From NCBI GenBank assembly GCA_947623455.1, contig OX392541.1:3300701-3364700 (forward strand): a stretch of 64,000 nucleotides of DNA. The letters are read 5' to 3'. The position numbers and the translations under genes were made by a program. This DNA comes from Mimachlamys varia (taxonomy: Eukaryota; Mollusca; Bivalvia; Pectinida; Pectinidae). The notes under the pieces are model-generated. The model was given only the letters and a program-made list of their open reading frames with translations, did no database searches and had not been told where the DNA came from. The stretch's first letter is position 1. Each line of letters begins with the position of its first letter. Positions 11,936 through 24,599 of the stretch are shown piece by piece.

Positions 11936-13200
11936 ATTGGTATTCTCTGATTTATTGTTCTTCTGGTCAACCTTGAACCCTTGAGTCTACCATACATGCA
12001 CCTCATAGCTTTGACGAAGTCGATTGTCTCAGAATATTCAAGAGCGGGAGGCAGTTTATTCAAGTTAATAATTGATGCCGCAGCACACACATATGTTGCT
12101 TCTAAGGAAGTTTTCAAGTCGTTGTTGATTGGTGTGTTTGATAGGAGAAGGGACAAGAAAATGTTGTCTGATATGATTGGGTATGCTGATATTGGTGTGG
12201 ACTGATATTATACTGTATTATGTGAATCAGTTTGTACATCCTGGACAGGCGTGAAGCTCTTATGTGTTAAATATGCGTCATGGTTGCAAAATAAAGTTAC
12301 CTGGTAAGTCATCGAATAACCGGAGATAAACGTAACATAAGTACAGTGGGCATATCATTACACTGACGTTGTCTGTTCTCAATGTTTTCTCGTCTCTCAT
12401 TCGATTTCTATAAGAACCCGGCATAACTGACAAGTTTATAAATGTTTAGTAAGACTTATATAGTGAGGGTACTTCTAAGGTGATTTAGATATGTTTCAAA
12501 TATTGATAAGACATATTAATCATCAAAGAGAAAGTTAGTTGTACAAAAGACACACGCCAAGTACACCTATACAGTAAATACACACACATACACACTAGTG
12601 TGTCTCTAGAATTACCTGGTGTAAGTACAGGAGGACCGACTTACAGAAATAGACATATCATGTATGTATACATGTGTATATATAAATGTGCACTTGATGG
12701 GCAGTATATGTATATAAGGCGTGAGATATTATAAATATTATTAATTATTCCATTTACCTTTAATGATTTCACTTTAAACATAAAAAACACGGTATGTTTT
12801 GACAGACATGCCCTTAAGTGCAGTTTGATTAAATTTTGCCCTGCCCTAATGTTAACGTGTTAAGCTGGCGGTGATTTCTGGTAAGCGACCTTGACGCCGC
12901 TCAGATCGTAACATACCGTGTATAACTGCGTCCCTGGGATATATCGTAGTTACGTTTATAGGTCAACGGTACGTAAACAAAGAGCGCACTTTAAATGAAA
13001 ATATTTATATGTGTCGGCCACGCAAGAGAATAACGTGATGGAACGACATTGTGAATACTTTTGAGACAGTCAAGTTGTAAATTTGTATCTCCATAATATG
13101 GACAAATTAGGGGAATATTTACAAACAGGATTTCCAGAGCTCGAGAGTGACGTCAGACTGGGGTGGATTTTTAACAAGAATCACGTACAGACGACAGCTT
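11936..13200. other. Spacer before gene B, no firm gene
   Basis: Holds an isolated 74-codon frame at 11981-12205 (its - strand shadow is 80 codons) whose product I do not recognise, short CA-rich stretches, and AT-rich DNA. Nothing else is supported. Confidence 0.4.
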
Positions 13201-13639
13201 TCTGAGACCAACCTGGCACAAATTTCCCCTCGTAAGTATACCCTTATTATCAAAAATATACCTATACACTTTCTCATATACTGTTAATACATCATAATAT
13301 TACATAATTGAATACGGAACAATCTGTGTAATTTGAAGGGATTTTTATTTCGCTGTCATACATATCTTACAGAAACCGAAAGTAGTGAGTATACCAATGG
13401 CTACCGAGAACATACATGTCTGTGAGCGGTGAGGTTTAAGCCTTAGATAATGAGGCACACATTCATAACACAATATTTTTTGTTGCGGAACCGCTTGGCG
13501 TACATTTAACTCGCCTGCTTCATTTCCATAAATTTTACTTTCATTATTAACATTTTTTTTCTATAGAGGAAACATAACTGTAACTAACTTGTATGCCATT
13601 ACACAAAGCTAATGATATGCTTGTTTTTTTTTTTTACAG
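13201..13639 (+). other. Possible 5' untranslated intron of gene B
   Basis: A donor-like C|GTAAGTAT occurs at 13231/13232, and a long T tract ending in ACAG occurs just before 13640, about 50 bp ahead of the gene B start codon. Genes A and C also have an acceptor just before their start codons. This suggests an untranslated first exon ending near 13231. Confidence 0.4.
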
Positions 13640-13690
13640 TTTTTGTGGAAATGCCTTAAGTTTTCCTACGTGACAAAAACTATTACAACC

Positions 13691-16204
13691 ATGGAACCAC
13701 CTTCTAGGTATGCCAATGTTGCGCCGCCACCACCGCCGCCTCCGCCGCCCCGAGAACGAAAAAGAAAAGAGTCAGTTTGTGCCTCGTGTAATTGTCCGAA
13801 TTGTCATGATATAGAATCTTGCTCTGGTTCGGTGATAAACGGTGGTTATCTGAGAACTGTTGCCGATCAACCACCTGTTCCTTGTCGGGTACGGAGATTT
13901 ACGGATGACTTTTCTCCAGAAATTAGTTTTAGTGAAGTGGTGAAAGAATGTGACAAACCAAAACCTAATACAAGACGAATGAAGGAGCTAGACATTCCCT
14001 TACCATTACCCTCGGCTCAAAGTAATGATTCCGTGTTTGATATCCAGCCCTCGTCAAATCACCCGGCGGCTCAACGTTTCCTTGAGCCATTTATTCCACC
14101 TAACCTTTCGATTCATGATCGTTTCGTTCAACGTCACCCCTCGCCACAGCCAGCATCCGATTCACAGACAATTCCTAAAACACTTCACCGGAAACCGTCT
14201 GATGAGTTACCGAACCCAAATATTGTAAACCAACCTCTTATACATGAGCGTTTGGTCGATTTACCAAATTTAAACCAGAAAGAAAAAGACAACACTCTGT
14301 TACCACAATTTGACTTAACATTACCCAGGAGAAAAAGTGAACAAACAAAAAAAGGCAGACGTCGACCTGCCAAGGTTCCTGTATGGATGAAATGTGTTAC
14401 ATTGGTCGCTTTCATGCTTTTCGTTGGACTAACATATTTTGTTTTCAATGGTTTTAAAGAAATCTTCTTTGTACATCATCGACATTTACCTCCAATTCAG
14501 CAAAAATGGAATTATTCAGAACCAGACGAATCCAAGCTGGATACAACAGTCTGTTTTTCATGTGAACTTGTTGATGAATTCAGTCGCCTTTGGAGTCCGC
14601 ACTCAGCTGAACACAAGATATATGGCTTCAAGTCCTCTGAAAATGGACGGCATTGTTGTATGGACCAGCTTGGCCACACAAAGTGGCTGATTAACATGGT
14701 AAGATCAACGACATGTTGTTGTAAATATCTATTTTCAAAGGGAGATAACTCCTTCATATAAATACAAATCATGAGAATAACACATAAACATTATTTCTGT
14801 TTAAGTTTAATTCATTTTTTCGGCATACTGTATTTTTTACTAAATTTTAAATGTGAAGCATGTGTGTGTGTGTGTGTTACGTCATCTTTGAGTAGGTATC
14901 TTAATACATGAATATCAACAAGAAGGAAATTAAAATGTATGAAGGTGAATTAGTCCACAAAGAATCTTCTAATTTGACATGGTGCATCAATTAAATGTTT
15001 TGACATCGAAAATTATTATAGTGTATGTATCTTGATACTATAGTTGCACGCATCCTTTACTATGTATTGTTATCTTGCAAAAGGAAAACAATTATTTTCA
15101 CTTGAATCATCTTTCTTTTTTTTCAGATGAAAACGAGAGAAATATTAGGTAAACAGGAGGTGTCAGATCCCGATGAATCTGGTGACGTGTGCTCAGCTAA
15201 ATCTACCCATGTACCCGTATATAACAAGTGTTCAAAAGGTATGTGGATATTGTCTTAACTTATACAGGGTTTGGTGTATAAACAGATAAAATAAGCTTCT
15301 CCGCAAAAGATTTCAGTGTGTGATATATTTATGCATGATTTAAATGATCAAATTCTTTGTCATATGCAAGTTTATTTCAAACTTTATTGAATTCTTTTAT
15401 TGCTTTTGTACTTTGGACTTTGGCTTATTAGTCAGCACAATATATACAATTACCAGCATGATGTTTATAAAACATATAAAGAGTGAATTATAGATAATAC
15501 CACATAATTTCTTCAGTTGCTATTTCTTAATTGGTTAGTTTCACATATGCATTTATTTATGGAACACAGCTTTTTCCACTCCAAACAACTCGATTTTTTA
15601 TGTGCTTCTTCCTACGGTTTCTTGTATACATTGTATTCAAGAATTAAATGTTATTCATCTTCTATGAATTGTCTGGTAGAACAAGCATTACAAAAAGCAT
15701 ATAAATTTGATTTGTTTTGTCTTTTATTTTGTTGGGATTACCAGTGAGAGTATATTTCTGTGCATAATTTATAATATTATTTCTTTATATTCACCAGATA
15801 AAGCGAGTTTAAAATTGGACAACAGAAACATGACGCCGATGTGCAAAGGAGCGGGGATAAACGTGACTAACGATGCTTTGGTGGCGACTGAGGAAGGGTT
15901 GTATATTGTGTATATGACCCTGACCGTCACTCTTACGCCAAACAAAGAATGCGGAAAAAGGATTCAAAAGAAGGTATTAAGCGCTCATCTTCATTGTAAT
16001 AAGTCGGCAAAGAAAAGATGCATTGAGATGGAGACTTTTAATATGACACACACGAATACGGACGCAGCGTATTATCAACATGCCTTCAATTTATACACTA
16101 TGAAAAACTTTACTCGGGGAGAACACTTTTTTCCATCTTTGTCCCATCCGTCGTATCTTTATTCAGTGACACATGGTAACTATATCGGTGTGGTTCAACT
16201 TTAG
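13691..16204 (+). CDS. TNF-ligand-like type II membrane protein, long cytoplasmic tail (gene B)
   Basis: Exons 13691-14698, 15127-15238 and 15798-16204 join in phases 0 and 1 and predict 508 residues. The start is the ATG in ACAACCATGG just after a strong acceptor; the upstream open frame is untranslated. The ~230-residue cytoplasmic region has nine prolines in a row (about 12-20), a CxxCxCxxC cluster (30-38), and a conserved RRFTDDFSPE-type motif shared with gene C. The membrane segment is about 231-252. The stalk has VCFSC (288, 291) and HCC (322-323). The last exon is a TNF-like jelly roll with EEGLYIVYMTLTV as central strand and NYIGVVQL at the end, plus four N-x-T sequons. TNF proteins trimerise and bind TNF receptors; that role here is inference. 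An AATAAA lies near 16544. Confidence 0.83.
14795..14900 (+). repeat. 3' end of a hammerhead-family repeat inside gene B intron 1
   Basis: Contains TTCGGCATACTGTATTTTTT, a TG run and TGTGTGTTACGTCATCTTTG, the terminal part of the retrozyme-like family. The ribozyme core is absent. Confidence 0.65.
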
Positions 16205-17809
16205 TGTTTTAAATCATAGAACTAGACTTGACCACGGGCAATATTGCCAGGAGCACAACCTCTTGGTGTCAAATAGTATACTTGATCACTTTGAATACGG
16301 TACGCCGCACAACTTTGGTCTGGTTTTTTATAGACTTTGTCACCGGGAATGTGATAAAACGCCCACAGTTTGGTATTTGGATGGTTTCTAAATGACCAGT
16401 TGTATTAAGAATACACCTACTATAGAAAATAACGACTGCTAAAGTAGTGTGTTTAATTATTAACATGTTTACACAGTGCTAATATATGGATATAGAACAA
16501 TCGGCAACCGTGCCAATTTGAGATTATAAGGAACTATATATGGTTAATAAACTAAAATAGAAGACAAAATATTGATGTTAATTTTAGAAACATTATGTAA
16601 TATGCATATTAAAATAACATAATGTAAGACGTACTTACAAATGCATATATGAACAATCATATTAAGTTTTGCCATACATGAATCAGATTCTAATTATATA
16701 ATATATGTATCATTGTGATATAGTCATTTAGTGCCAATATTGATATAATCTGTATTTTAATAATTAAGTTTATGTTGAATAATTATGACACAAACATTTG
16801 TTGCCAAACGAACATCTGTTTAATCGCTTCAAATCTGATTATATTGTGAAAATGTCCCTGTAGAATATGCGTTAATCTTTTAAAACATTCCCCCCAGGGT
16901 TAATAATATCAAGATCGATAATTCGGATTATGATTTTGTTGACTCTTTGGTATTCTCTGATTTTTTTGTTCTTAAAACGAATTTAGATTATTGTATTTGG
17001 TTCATTAGGGATGATAAATGTACACAATATATAAAAGAAAGTGCTTCACCCATTGTAATTAGTACAATTCGTGTCTTGAATGAGCTTTTAAGCGTCATCG
17101 TATACAGGTGGCTGATAGCAACAAAATGGCAAATGTCGGAATTCCACGTTTGAAAACTGCTCAATAATATTACCATATTCGACCTTATAAACGCTCCTGT
17201 CCCTTTACTTCGGGGAAATAGGATAGGTGAGTTTATTAAAACGTATGGAATGTTCCTCAATTCACTGATCTCCCAATATAATCTAGTCTTACCAGAAACT
17301 TTGTTCCAGGAAAGAATAGAATAAACACCCTGATATCATCTGAACCTTTTCCCTGCATAATATGGCAATATCAAGAGTATCCTATGTATGTATCGTATGT
17401 GTGTTTTTGAATGAATAGTGCGCTTATTACGTCGAATACGGGAATATTGATTTTTAAAAAGTCAAATTTGCCTTCCAAATGTACATGGCATGTATAAGTA
17501 AATATATGTTTGTGTAAATAACATTTGTATTATATTGTATTTACATTGGGTCTTAGTTGTGTGAAACCCAGACAAGAAGTATAATTTCAACATATAGTAC
17601 ATTGGTTTAAAAGCAAATACATGTCATTTTTGTTGAAATTGTTTTGAATCATTAAATACCTACAGTATAAGTTCATATATAGTGTTGTTAATAATACTTA
17701 AATCAAGTAATCTCACTGTCGGCAATAGTCACTCAGTTTGTTTTTCAATATTATCAGTAATGTATGATGATAACTTGATGTTTTACAGTCTCCGATGTGT
17801 ATCATAGCA
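16205..17809. other. Spacer after gene B with a short repeat fragment
   Basis: About 16890-16965 carries the tail of the retroelement 3' module (GATTATGATTTTGTTGACTC, TTTGGTATTCTCTGATTT). The rest is AT-rich with no supported gene; 60-90-codon frames on both strands show no recognisable content. Confidence 0.5.
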
Positions 17810-17829
17810 ATATCTGCAATTAAAAATGA

Positions 17830-18005
17830 TGTAACACACACACATGCTGCACTTTTTAAATTTAGTAATAGATACAGAATGCCGAAAAAATAAATTAAAC
17901 TGCATCATACAGCAGTGTCGTCCTCCTAGGACTATTCAGTGATGCTAGGGGCCAAAAGGTTGGGATCCAAACTAATGTAGAAGCAGAAGGGTCAAGTGCG
18001 TAAAA
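17830..18005 (-). mobile_element. Hammerhead-bearing repeat, inverted copy
   Basis: The - strand form of the family: GATGTAACACACACAC end, GCCGAAAAAATAAATTAAAC, degenerate ribozyme at 17902-17945, and GGGGCCAAAAGG. It is truncated at its 5' side and abuts a + strand copy, making a head-to-head pair. Confidence 0.72.
17902..17945 (-). ncRNA. Hammerhead ribozyme remnant
   Basis: On the - strand: GCATCA, CTGAATA (core base changed from CTGAAGA), GTCC-TAGGA-GGAC, GACA instead of GAAA, and TGATGC. Two core changes should abolish cleavage. Stem I and stem II are preserved. Confidence 0.65.
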
Positions 18006-18039
18006 CCCCTATGCTCATAAATATAATTCAGTTGTGCAG

Positions 18040-18385
18040 CTCTGAAGTTCTTACTGCTGGTCGAGTTTTCAGTCCCCGGATTTATCTCATTTGAGTAGTG
18101 GAGTACATAATATACACATTTGCTTAGTGCACGTTTGAAATTATACAAAAATAATTTAATTTTACTTCTAAATTCATGAATTAAAGGGGTTTTACACACC
18201 TGACACTTTCGCCGCTACAGCATAAGTTTAGAGATTTTAGATTCCTATCTTTTGGCCTTAGCATCACTGAAGAGTCCTAGGAGGACGAAACCGCTGTATG
18301 AAGCAGTTTAATTCATTTTTTCTGCATACTATATCTATAACTATATGTAAAATGTGCAGTATATGTGTGTGTTACGTCATCTTGT
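18040..18385 (+). mobile_element. Hammerhead-bearing repeat, + copy of the inverted pair
   Basis: Carries TCTCATTTGAGTAGTGG, TTCATGAATTAAAGGGGTTT, the ribozyme at 18261-18304, TTCTGCATACTATATC and the terminal TGTGTGTTACGTCATCTT. Confidence 0.75.
18261..18304 (+). ncRNA. Type I hammerhead ribozyme, near-intact core
   Basis: Stem I GCATCA, CTGAAGA core, stem II GTCC-TAGGA-GGAC, GAAA core, very short stem III ACCG/CTGT with one mismatch, A at the cleavage position, and TGAAGC closing stem I with one mismatch. The core is complete; the helices are slightly eroded. Confidence 0.75.
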
Positions 18386-18389
18386 AAAT

Positions 18390-21300
18390 ATGTATGATAC
18401 ATTAGCTCTAATTTTCTGGTATATCATACATTGTGTTTGTTGATACATTGTTTATATATAAAATGTGATAATGTTTTGTCTATCCATATAAGTAAAACTG
18501 CCCGAACGTCTTCCAAATCAGTTATCAATCTTTATTCTTAAATATCAGTGATCTTATTCATTTTTAAAAGAAATGTTAACTTTGAGCATATGAAAAACGA
18601 GTTAGTATGGCCTTTAGTATAATTTTAAACATATTTTATTGTCATGAAAATGAGAAAGGAGCGGACAAATTTTGTTTCAGATTATACAAAAACCTTAAGG
18701 TCTTTATCAAGTCAAGCCTGATGTGAACGCGCTCAATGTACACTTATATTTCGCTCTGTTTTACTGTTTAATCACACCTACGTTGACTTCAAATATGTTT
18801 CTTTGCTTTGTTATGTGCATGGCTGTTTATTGATGTTTAAAATATGTTAAATACTAAATAAATAACATTGAACGGTTTCACATGTGTTTTTACTTTAATA
18901 CGTTAAACGTGATTTTCAGTTGCATAAGTTTATATTCTGGATATTACAACTTATACATAGTTTCATTGATTCTCAGTGGTTTGCCTTTAAATATATTTTA
19001 AAGAAGAATTTATTTCACACTAAAACTACTGAATATTTAAAAGAAATGTGTGTTGTTTGAGATGAAGCTATTTTTTAAAGGATAAAATGTATATTTATTT
19101 CAATTATTTATTAACATTTCGTTTCTGATAAACAAAATGTGTTTTTTTTTTTTTAAATATTTTACTTTCTTTAATCATTCCTTTCATAAACTGATAAAAC
19201 GAGTTCCAAGTTAGTAGTTTCTAATGTTCATAATAAGGATTCTAAGACTTTACAGAGAAGATTATTGATAGTTAACAGCCTTCCTCAGTGCATGAGGGTC
19301 TAACTATGTAAGCCAACAATGACCGCTTAGCAAAAATTGTGGTTCTAATAAACCGCTTTCTCTCAACCTTCATGTAGTCAGCAGGTCATCTCAACGCGGT
19401 TCACAAAAATTATCTATGGTTTATTTTTCAACTCCCTGAGAAATATAGAGCCAGTGCTGCTCACTCAAATTCGGCACTCGCGGTTAGTATTATACCATGT
19501 CTAGCACTGTCAAACCTCTTACTTATATACAGCTGAGTAGACTTGAATAAGAGGAAAAGTAGGAGTAAAGTTTCTTGTCAAAGGTTCCATTCGGTCACGG
19601 CGTTCCTACCACTTGCCAACCACTTCACAATGGCTGTGTTATCACTTTGGTGTCAGTACAGTAATTGTGAAGTGAGCAATTACCTAATTTACCAAGTCCA
19701 TGTATATTAACGAGAAGTTAAAATTCGCTTTTGTTCTGTGCTGTTGTTTCTTTTTTCCACAAACGGGTTAGAGTTGTACATGCGCAGCACCCAAAGGATG
19801 TCCCTTTGACTGCTACATGCCATTTCAAATAAAACAAATTACATTTATACCCACACTCCCGTTTTAAAAATGTCAGAAGTGGGAAAGAAAGAAGATGATT
19901 TTCTGATATTGACCGGACATAAGACCACAGTCAGGAGACAGTGACGGACATAGCGATCCGGTTACACAACTTATGGGACGAAAATTCGTAATCAGAACCG
20001 GTAGACAGTCAAACTCTAACGATAAATATCTCCCTTCCGCTTTTTAATAGTTGTTTTTATCAAATCATTTACCCCTTGTATTGTGGACTTATTTCCATAA
20101 ACAAACTTCCGGTATATTTGCAGCATCATGGTGATTCCATGTTTTGTTTTCTGTTGTAGATTTAAGATCTCTATGATCAACAAAAAAAAAACATTATTTC
20201 CCCACGTTTGATCCTTATCATTAGCATGACAAGCAATATATTTGATTTTCTCTGTCCTTCCAGATCTACATGTGAAGTCTTCGTGCTGTGTTCACATACT
20301 TGTCTATAAATAATACTTTGTTTTTACGAATAGCGTTAGATACAGTTACCACATGTGACGTATAAATCTCTTGTCGCTACAATTATGTAAGCATATGACA
20401 TAATCTTATAAACAGGCTTAAGTGTGCACCCAAGAGCACCTATCAGTGGAACAGACCCGACAGGCTAAGTGTCGGCTGTGGTAATGAGTTCTGCGAAATC
20501 ATAAAATCTGTAACGTGTAGGCGGGCACCAATCTAACTACAGACCACGCTCACCGTTGCTTAACTAGCGTGAACGGGTCCCTGGGTTATACCGCATGACT
20601 GTAAAAGCTAGCTTGCCAGTTAGGCAGTATTTCCCCCTCACATACCTAGCTGGGCATTACGATTCTTATAACTAGAAAGTTTCTGTAAGTGGTGGTTGTT
20701 TGCAGAGTCTTTAGTTATTTGCTTTATAATGTATTTAGCACATGAACGTGCAGAGTGCTTTATTTCATCATCGTTTGTATGTTTTGTCCAAATAAAGCAC
20801 TTGGATAAAGTAATGGTTTATCCAGGTAAAAATTAAAAACATATACTGCTGTGTTACTAGCGAAAACATAAACAGTGTGAAATGGAAGCATTGCGTCCCC
20901 TAACCATCATGCATATGTATATAGTTGTGTAGTTTACTCGACCATTGAAACATTATTTGATAGAAAAATATATGTATATATATATATACATGAGATAGAA
21001 TCAAAATCCGACATATACTGATTTTATTGATGAGATACGTTCGTCTAAAGTAATAATCACTGGCCATGTCAATGTAAATATAATTTAATATCAGCAAAAA
21101 CAATTGTTTTCATTGATATGTAGTCATATGATACAGTTACATAGCATGACCTGATGCCCGGTCTGTAGTTGTATAAACTTTAGATTGTTTACTGTTATAC
21201 ACTGTTATGATTCAGAAATTGACATGAATGAACAACGTTTTCCTACAAAGTCCGTTTTGCCTTGGTGTAAGTTTAATATATAGATACTGTTTTCTACTGT

Positions 21301-21560
21301 GTTATCTACAAATTTAGGACATGTAGATAGGACTCTCCTACTGGCCTACGTTGATAGCCTTACAGATAAGTAGAAAGTGACAATGTCAACAGTTATATCA
21401 CATCCTGGTTGCATTGAGATGGTGCAAGAATCACACAATGTGCACGTGCCAAAGATTATACTGTATTTTTATTCGAGTAAATGGAACATGTAAAAAATGA
21501 TATGCATTATCACAAATAATTTTAAAAAATGACATCAAATGTAGTTTGAAAGTTTGGAAA
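18390..21560. other. Gene-free AT-rich stretch
   Basis: I see no coding exon, RNA gene or clear repeat family. A short region near 20440-20650 is richer in G and C than its surroundings but has no readable frame. Confidence 0.4.
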
Positions 21561-21564
21561 ATTA

Positions 21565-21690
21565 ATTAGAGAATACTGAAGCGTGAACAAAATCATAATC
21601 CAAACTCAAAATCGATTAGACTAGGGGCAAAATATGAAAAGGGGAAAGATTTACATGGAGACCCTCGTAAAAGTTCAAGAGAATAAGAGT
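21565..21690 (-). repeat. Retroelement 3' module, - strand copy
   Basis: Inverted form of the module, with GAATACTGAAGCGTGAAC, CTCAAAATCGATTAGACTAG and GATTTACATGGAGACCCTCG. It lies 180 bp from an RT fragment in the opposite orientation. Confidence 0.75.
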
Positions 21691-21874
21691 TGTATACATT
21701 TTAGAATGAGGATGGACGATCATGATTATTGAAATAGAGGGAACAATATTGTGATTTTGTTATTGAGTTCATTCGGTATAACTGATATTGTTATTTTGAA
21801 TTTTGAATTTCCTTCAAATCATACTGAGGAGGATAATTAAAATGACGTTGACAATATATTTGTTGGTTTGGAGG

Positions 21875-22065
21875 AAAGACGTTCCTGCAGACTATTGGCA
21901 TTCCCATGGGAACAAACTGTATCCCACTCTTAGCTGTCTAGAGTTTGTTTTAATACGAGGTTGAATTTGTCAGACTTTATCAGGACTGGTAAAAACAGTT
22001 TTATGTCACTTTCAGGTTCATGTATATCGACAATGTGTTGTCTAAAAATAACAGTTTTTCTAACT
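21875..22065 (+). mobile_element. Reverse-transcriptase fragment
   Basis: In shifting frames this reads LQTIGIPMGTNCIPLLAV, then a YEVEF block, then YIDNVLSKN. These correspond to the conserved GIPMGTN and YIDD regions of the RT seen intact at 8.4 kb. Stops and indels show it is dead. It supplies the RT part upstream of that seen in the other copies. Confidence 0.72.
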
Positions 22066-22069
22066 TTTT

Positions 22070-23260
22070 GATATCGGTCAATATCTGGTTTACATTATTC
22101 CTTGACAGTTAATTTTCGATTGATCATTTTTCTTCCTAGAGTTTAAATAATGTATTGAACGATACCCAACATGCTTATGCGGTTAACCGAGCAAAAACTG
22201 CAAAGTCAATAGCCCTGCTACATAACACCCAAATACCTGGACATTTAATAAAGACTTTGCGGTACCTGTAGACAGGTGTGAGTAAGGACATATCTCAAAC
22301 CTGTTTGTTGATTGAACAGGCTTAACAGTTGGTTTGTGATTTAACTACCGAATGTTATTACGGCTACTTTTTGAACTGTGTGTGGACTATTTTAAAGCGT
22401 AGGCGAGTCGACCTTGAGCGAGTATATCAATATCTGGTATGTACAAGTTGTATAAATACTCAGTCGGACACTAAATTGGCATTAAGTCATGTGCACTGAG
22501 ATCATATTGTAATTTCTATATTTACAGTACAATAACAGAGCGTCACTCATATAATAAACATCATATATCAAGGAAAACCAGCAAAAAAAACACAACAACA
22601 CCAATAACACTAGCTAAAACCCCTGTATACGGATTGGATTGCATCTCTTAAGTTCACGTTTTTATCAAATTACACAAAAGTTTTAATAGTTAAGTAATAG
22701 ACTATCGTATTAGCCAGATAATAGTTCATGACTAATGTGTATTTTACAGTTTAGATAATCAACTAGTTCTTTCAAAGCTTAGACTTTGCCTTCGGCGTTA
22801 TTCGAATGTTTTCTGTAACATGTAGTTTTGTTTTTTTGACGGATTACGCTACATAGATCTTCACTGTGTATCCGAATATAGATAATAACAACGGGTGACA
22901 AATTAGTAGAAGTTAAATATATTATCGATATCTTATCGGGGAATGTATTTCTTTTATGTCATAAAATTCAGTCCTTGAGAACATATCTTACTGTTCGCTT
23001 GAGATAAAGCGAGAAAGCCCTAGCCGAGGACTACAGACTAAATTTATTACTTTATTTAAAACGTGCAGCACATGTGTGTGTTCTTTCTTGTAAGCAACCT
23101 ACCTGTTTTGATTTACATTCACAACACTAGATATTGGTTATTTCCTGATGTTCAATGCATATATTTGCCTGTTTTCTTTTTAAATTTTTGTTTAAATTTT
23201 ATCATATATTTACTTATATTTAACTAAATGAGACATTATTTGGATTGTTTTCCAAATGAT
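22070..23260. other. Gene-free stretch
   Basis: AT-rich, with no supported coding sequence or recognised repeat on either strand. Confidence 0.4.
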
Positions 23261-23329
23261 GCATTGTGTTCACAATAAACGCGTGCGTCATTGAGTATGT
23301 TTGTTTAAGTGAGTCATATAGGTCAAGGA

Positions 23330-24595
23330 ACATTTGGTCAAGTACTACGCTTCTGACCAAACTGATAAGTGTGATACAGTTCTATCTAAGTGATCGACGG
23401 CAGTGTATTTCAATCGGATCTTCTGTTTCAAGTGACAGCATGCTGGTTTCGGGGTTCCTCAAGTGTCGATGTTAAGACCCCGTTAATACATCATGTATTC
23501 AAAACCAATCGGAGAGATTTGTCATCGATATAACCTTTGTTATCATTTTTAAGCTGATGACACACATGGACAGCTGGGACACCATATCAGAAAATCTTGA
23601 AGCTTGTCTGACAGACATCAGAAGCTGAATGAATGCCGACATGCTAAAGCTCAACCAGGAAAAGACGGAACTGATCGTCTTTTCTCCAAAGTGTAAGCAA
23701 TCAACGGCTGTCCAGCTTAAGGTAGGAGCAAGTACTGTTGAGGCAGTACTGTTAAACATCTAGCGGTGTACTTCGATAGTTCATCAAACATGGAGAAACA
23801 AGTGAATGTTATTGCCAAATCCTGTTACTACCAGATCAGGAACATCGGCTGTATCCGGTAGTTTATAACTACCGATGCATGCAAGATTTTGGTGCATTCA
23901 TTTGTTATCTCACGGCTGGACTACTCTGTGGTATGTCTGACAGACTAACAAGTCGCCTACAGAAGGTCCAGAACACGGCAGCACGTCTCGTTTCTCGAGT
24001 TCGAAAGAGAGAGAGCACATCACTGATGTGCTGTATGCATTGCACTGGTTACCTGTACAATACAGATCACAGTACAAAATCTTGGTATACACATACAAGG
24101 CACTGGTTGGAACAGCTCCCCAGTACAGACGAGAGTTCGTTACCCTGTATCAGCCGTCAAGATCACTGAGGTCGGAGACAGAATCATTGTTGTGTGTCCC
24201 ATATCTGGTACTTTGACCTATCGAAACCGCTGCTCTGGGAGAGTTTCGGCCACTTTGTCGAATAGCTTACCATCCGCTATCAGAAAAAAACAAATAATCT
24301 GACCAAATTCAAGAAACATTTGAAGACGTACCTTTTCACGTCTGCATTTTAGGGTATTAACTTAGACGACATGAATATACTGACATTTGTTTATATGGTT
24401 GTCTTTATATGCATTTTTATATTGTCACATATGAGCTTAGATTGTAAATAACTTCTTTATTTATGCATTGTAAGTATCAAAGTACTATCCGCATGTTGTG
24501 AAACGCTTTAGAGTAATTTTACAAATTATATAGAGCCCTATATAAATGTTGTATATCATTATTATTATTAGTGTAATTCATGCATTCGTTAAAGG
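23330..24595 (+). mobile_element. Decayed L2/CR1-like LINE, 3' half
   Basis: Fragments of one reverse transcriptase in shifted frames: FYLSDRRQCISI followed by GVPQVSM (usual form GVPQGSVLGP) at about 23370-23475; a KLNQEKTELIVFSPK block near 23650; SRLDYS, then LQKVQNTAARLV near 23920-23990; and LHWLPVQYRSQYKILVYTYK near 24035-24100 with YQPSRSLRSE after it. The 3' tail at 24480-24590 contains GAAACGCTTTAGAG and TATATAGAGCCCTATATAAA, typical of L2-type ends. At least three frameshifts make it a relic. Confidence 0.82.
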
Positions 24596-24599
24596 TATC

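Noticed and set aside
11981..12205. Small gene of 74 codons
   Set aside because: Overlaps an equally long frame on the other strand, has no relative here, and no splice context. Left as undecided spacer.
13643..13690. Upstream start adding 16 residues to gene B
   Set aside because: It is not an ATG, it lies at the edge of an acceptor, and the ATG at 13691 has a much better context.
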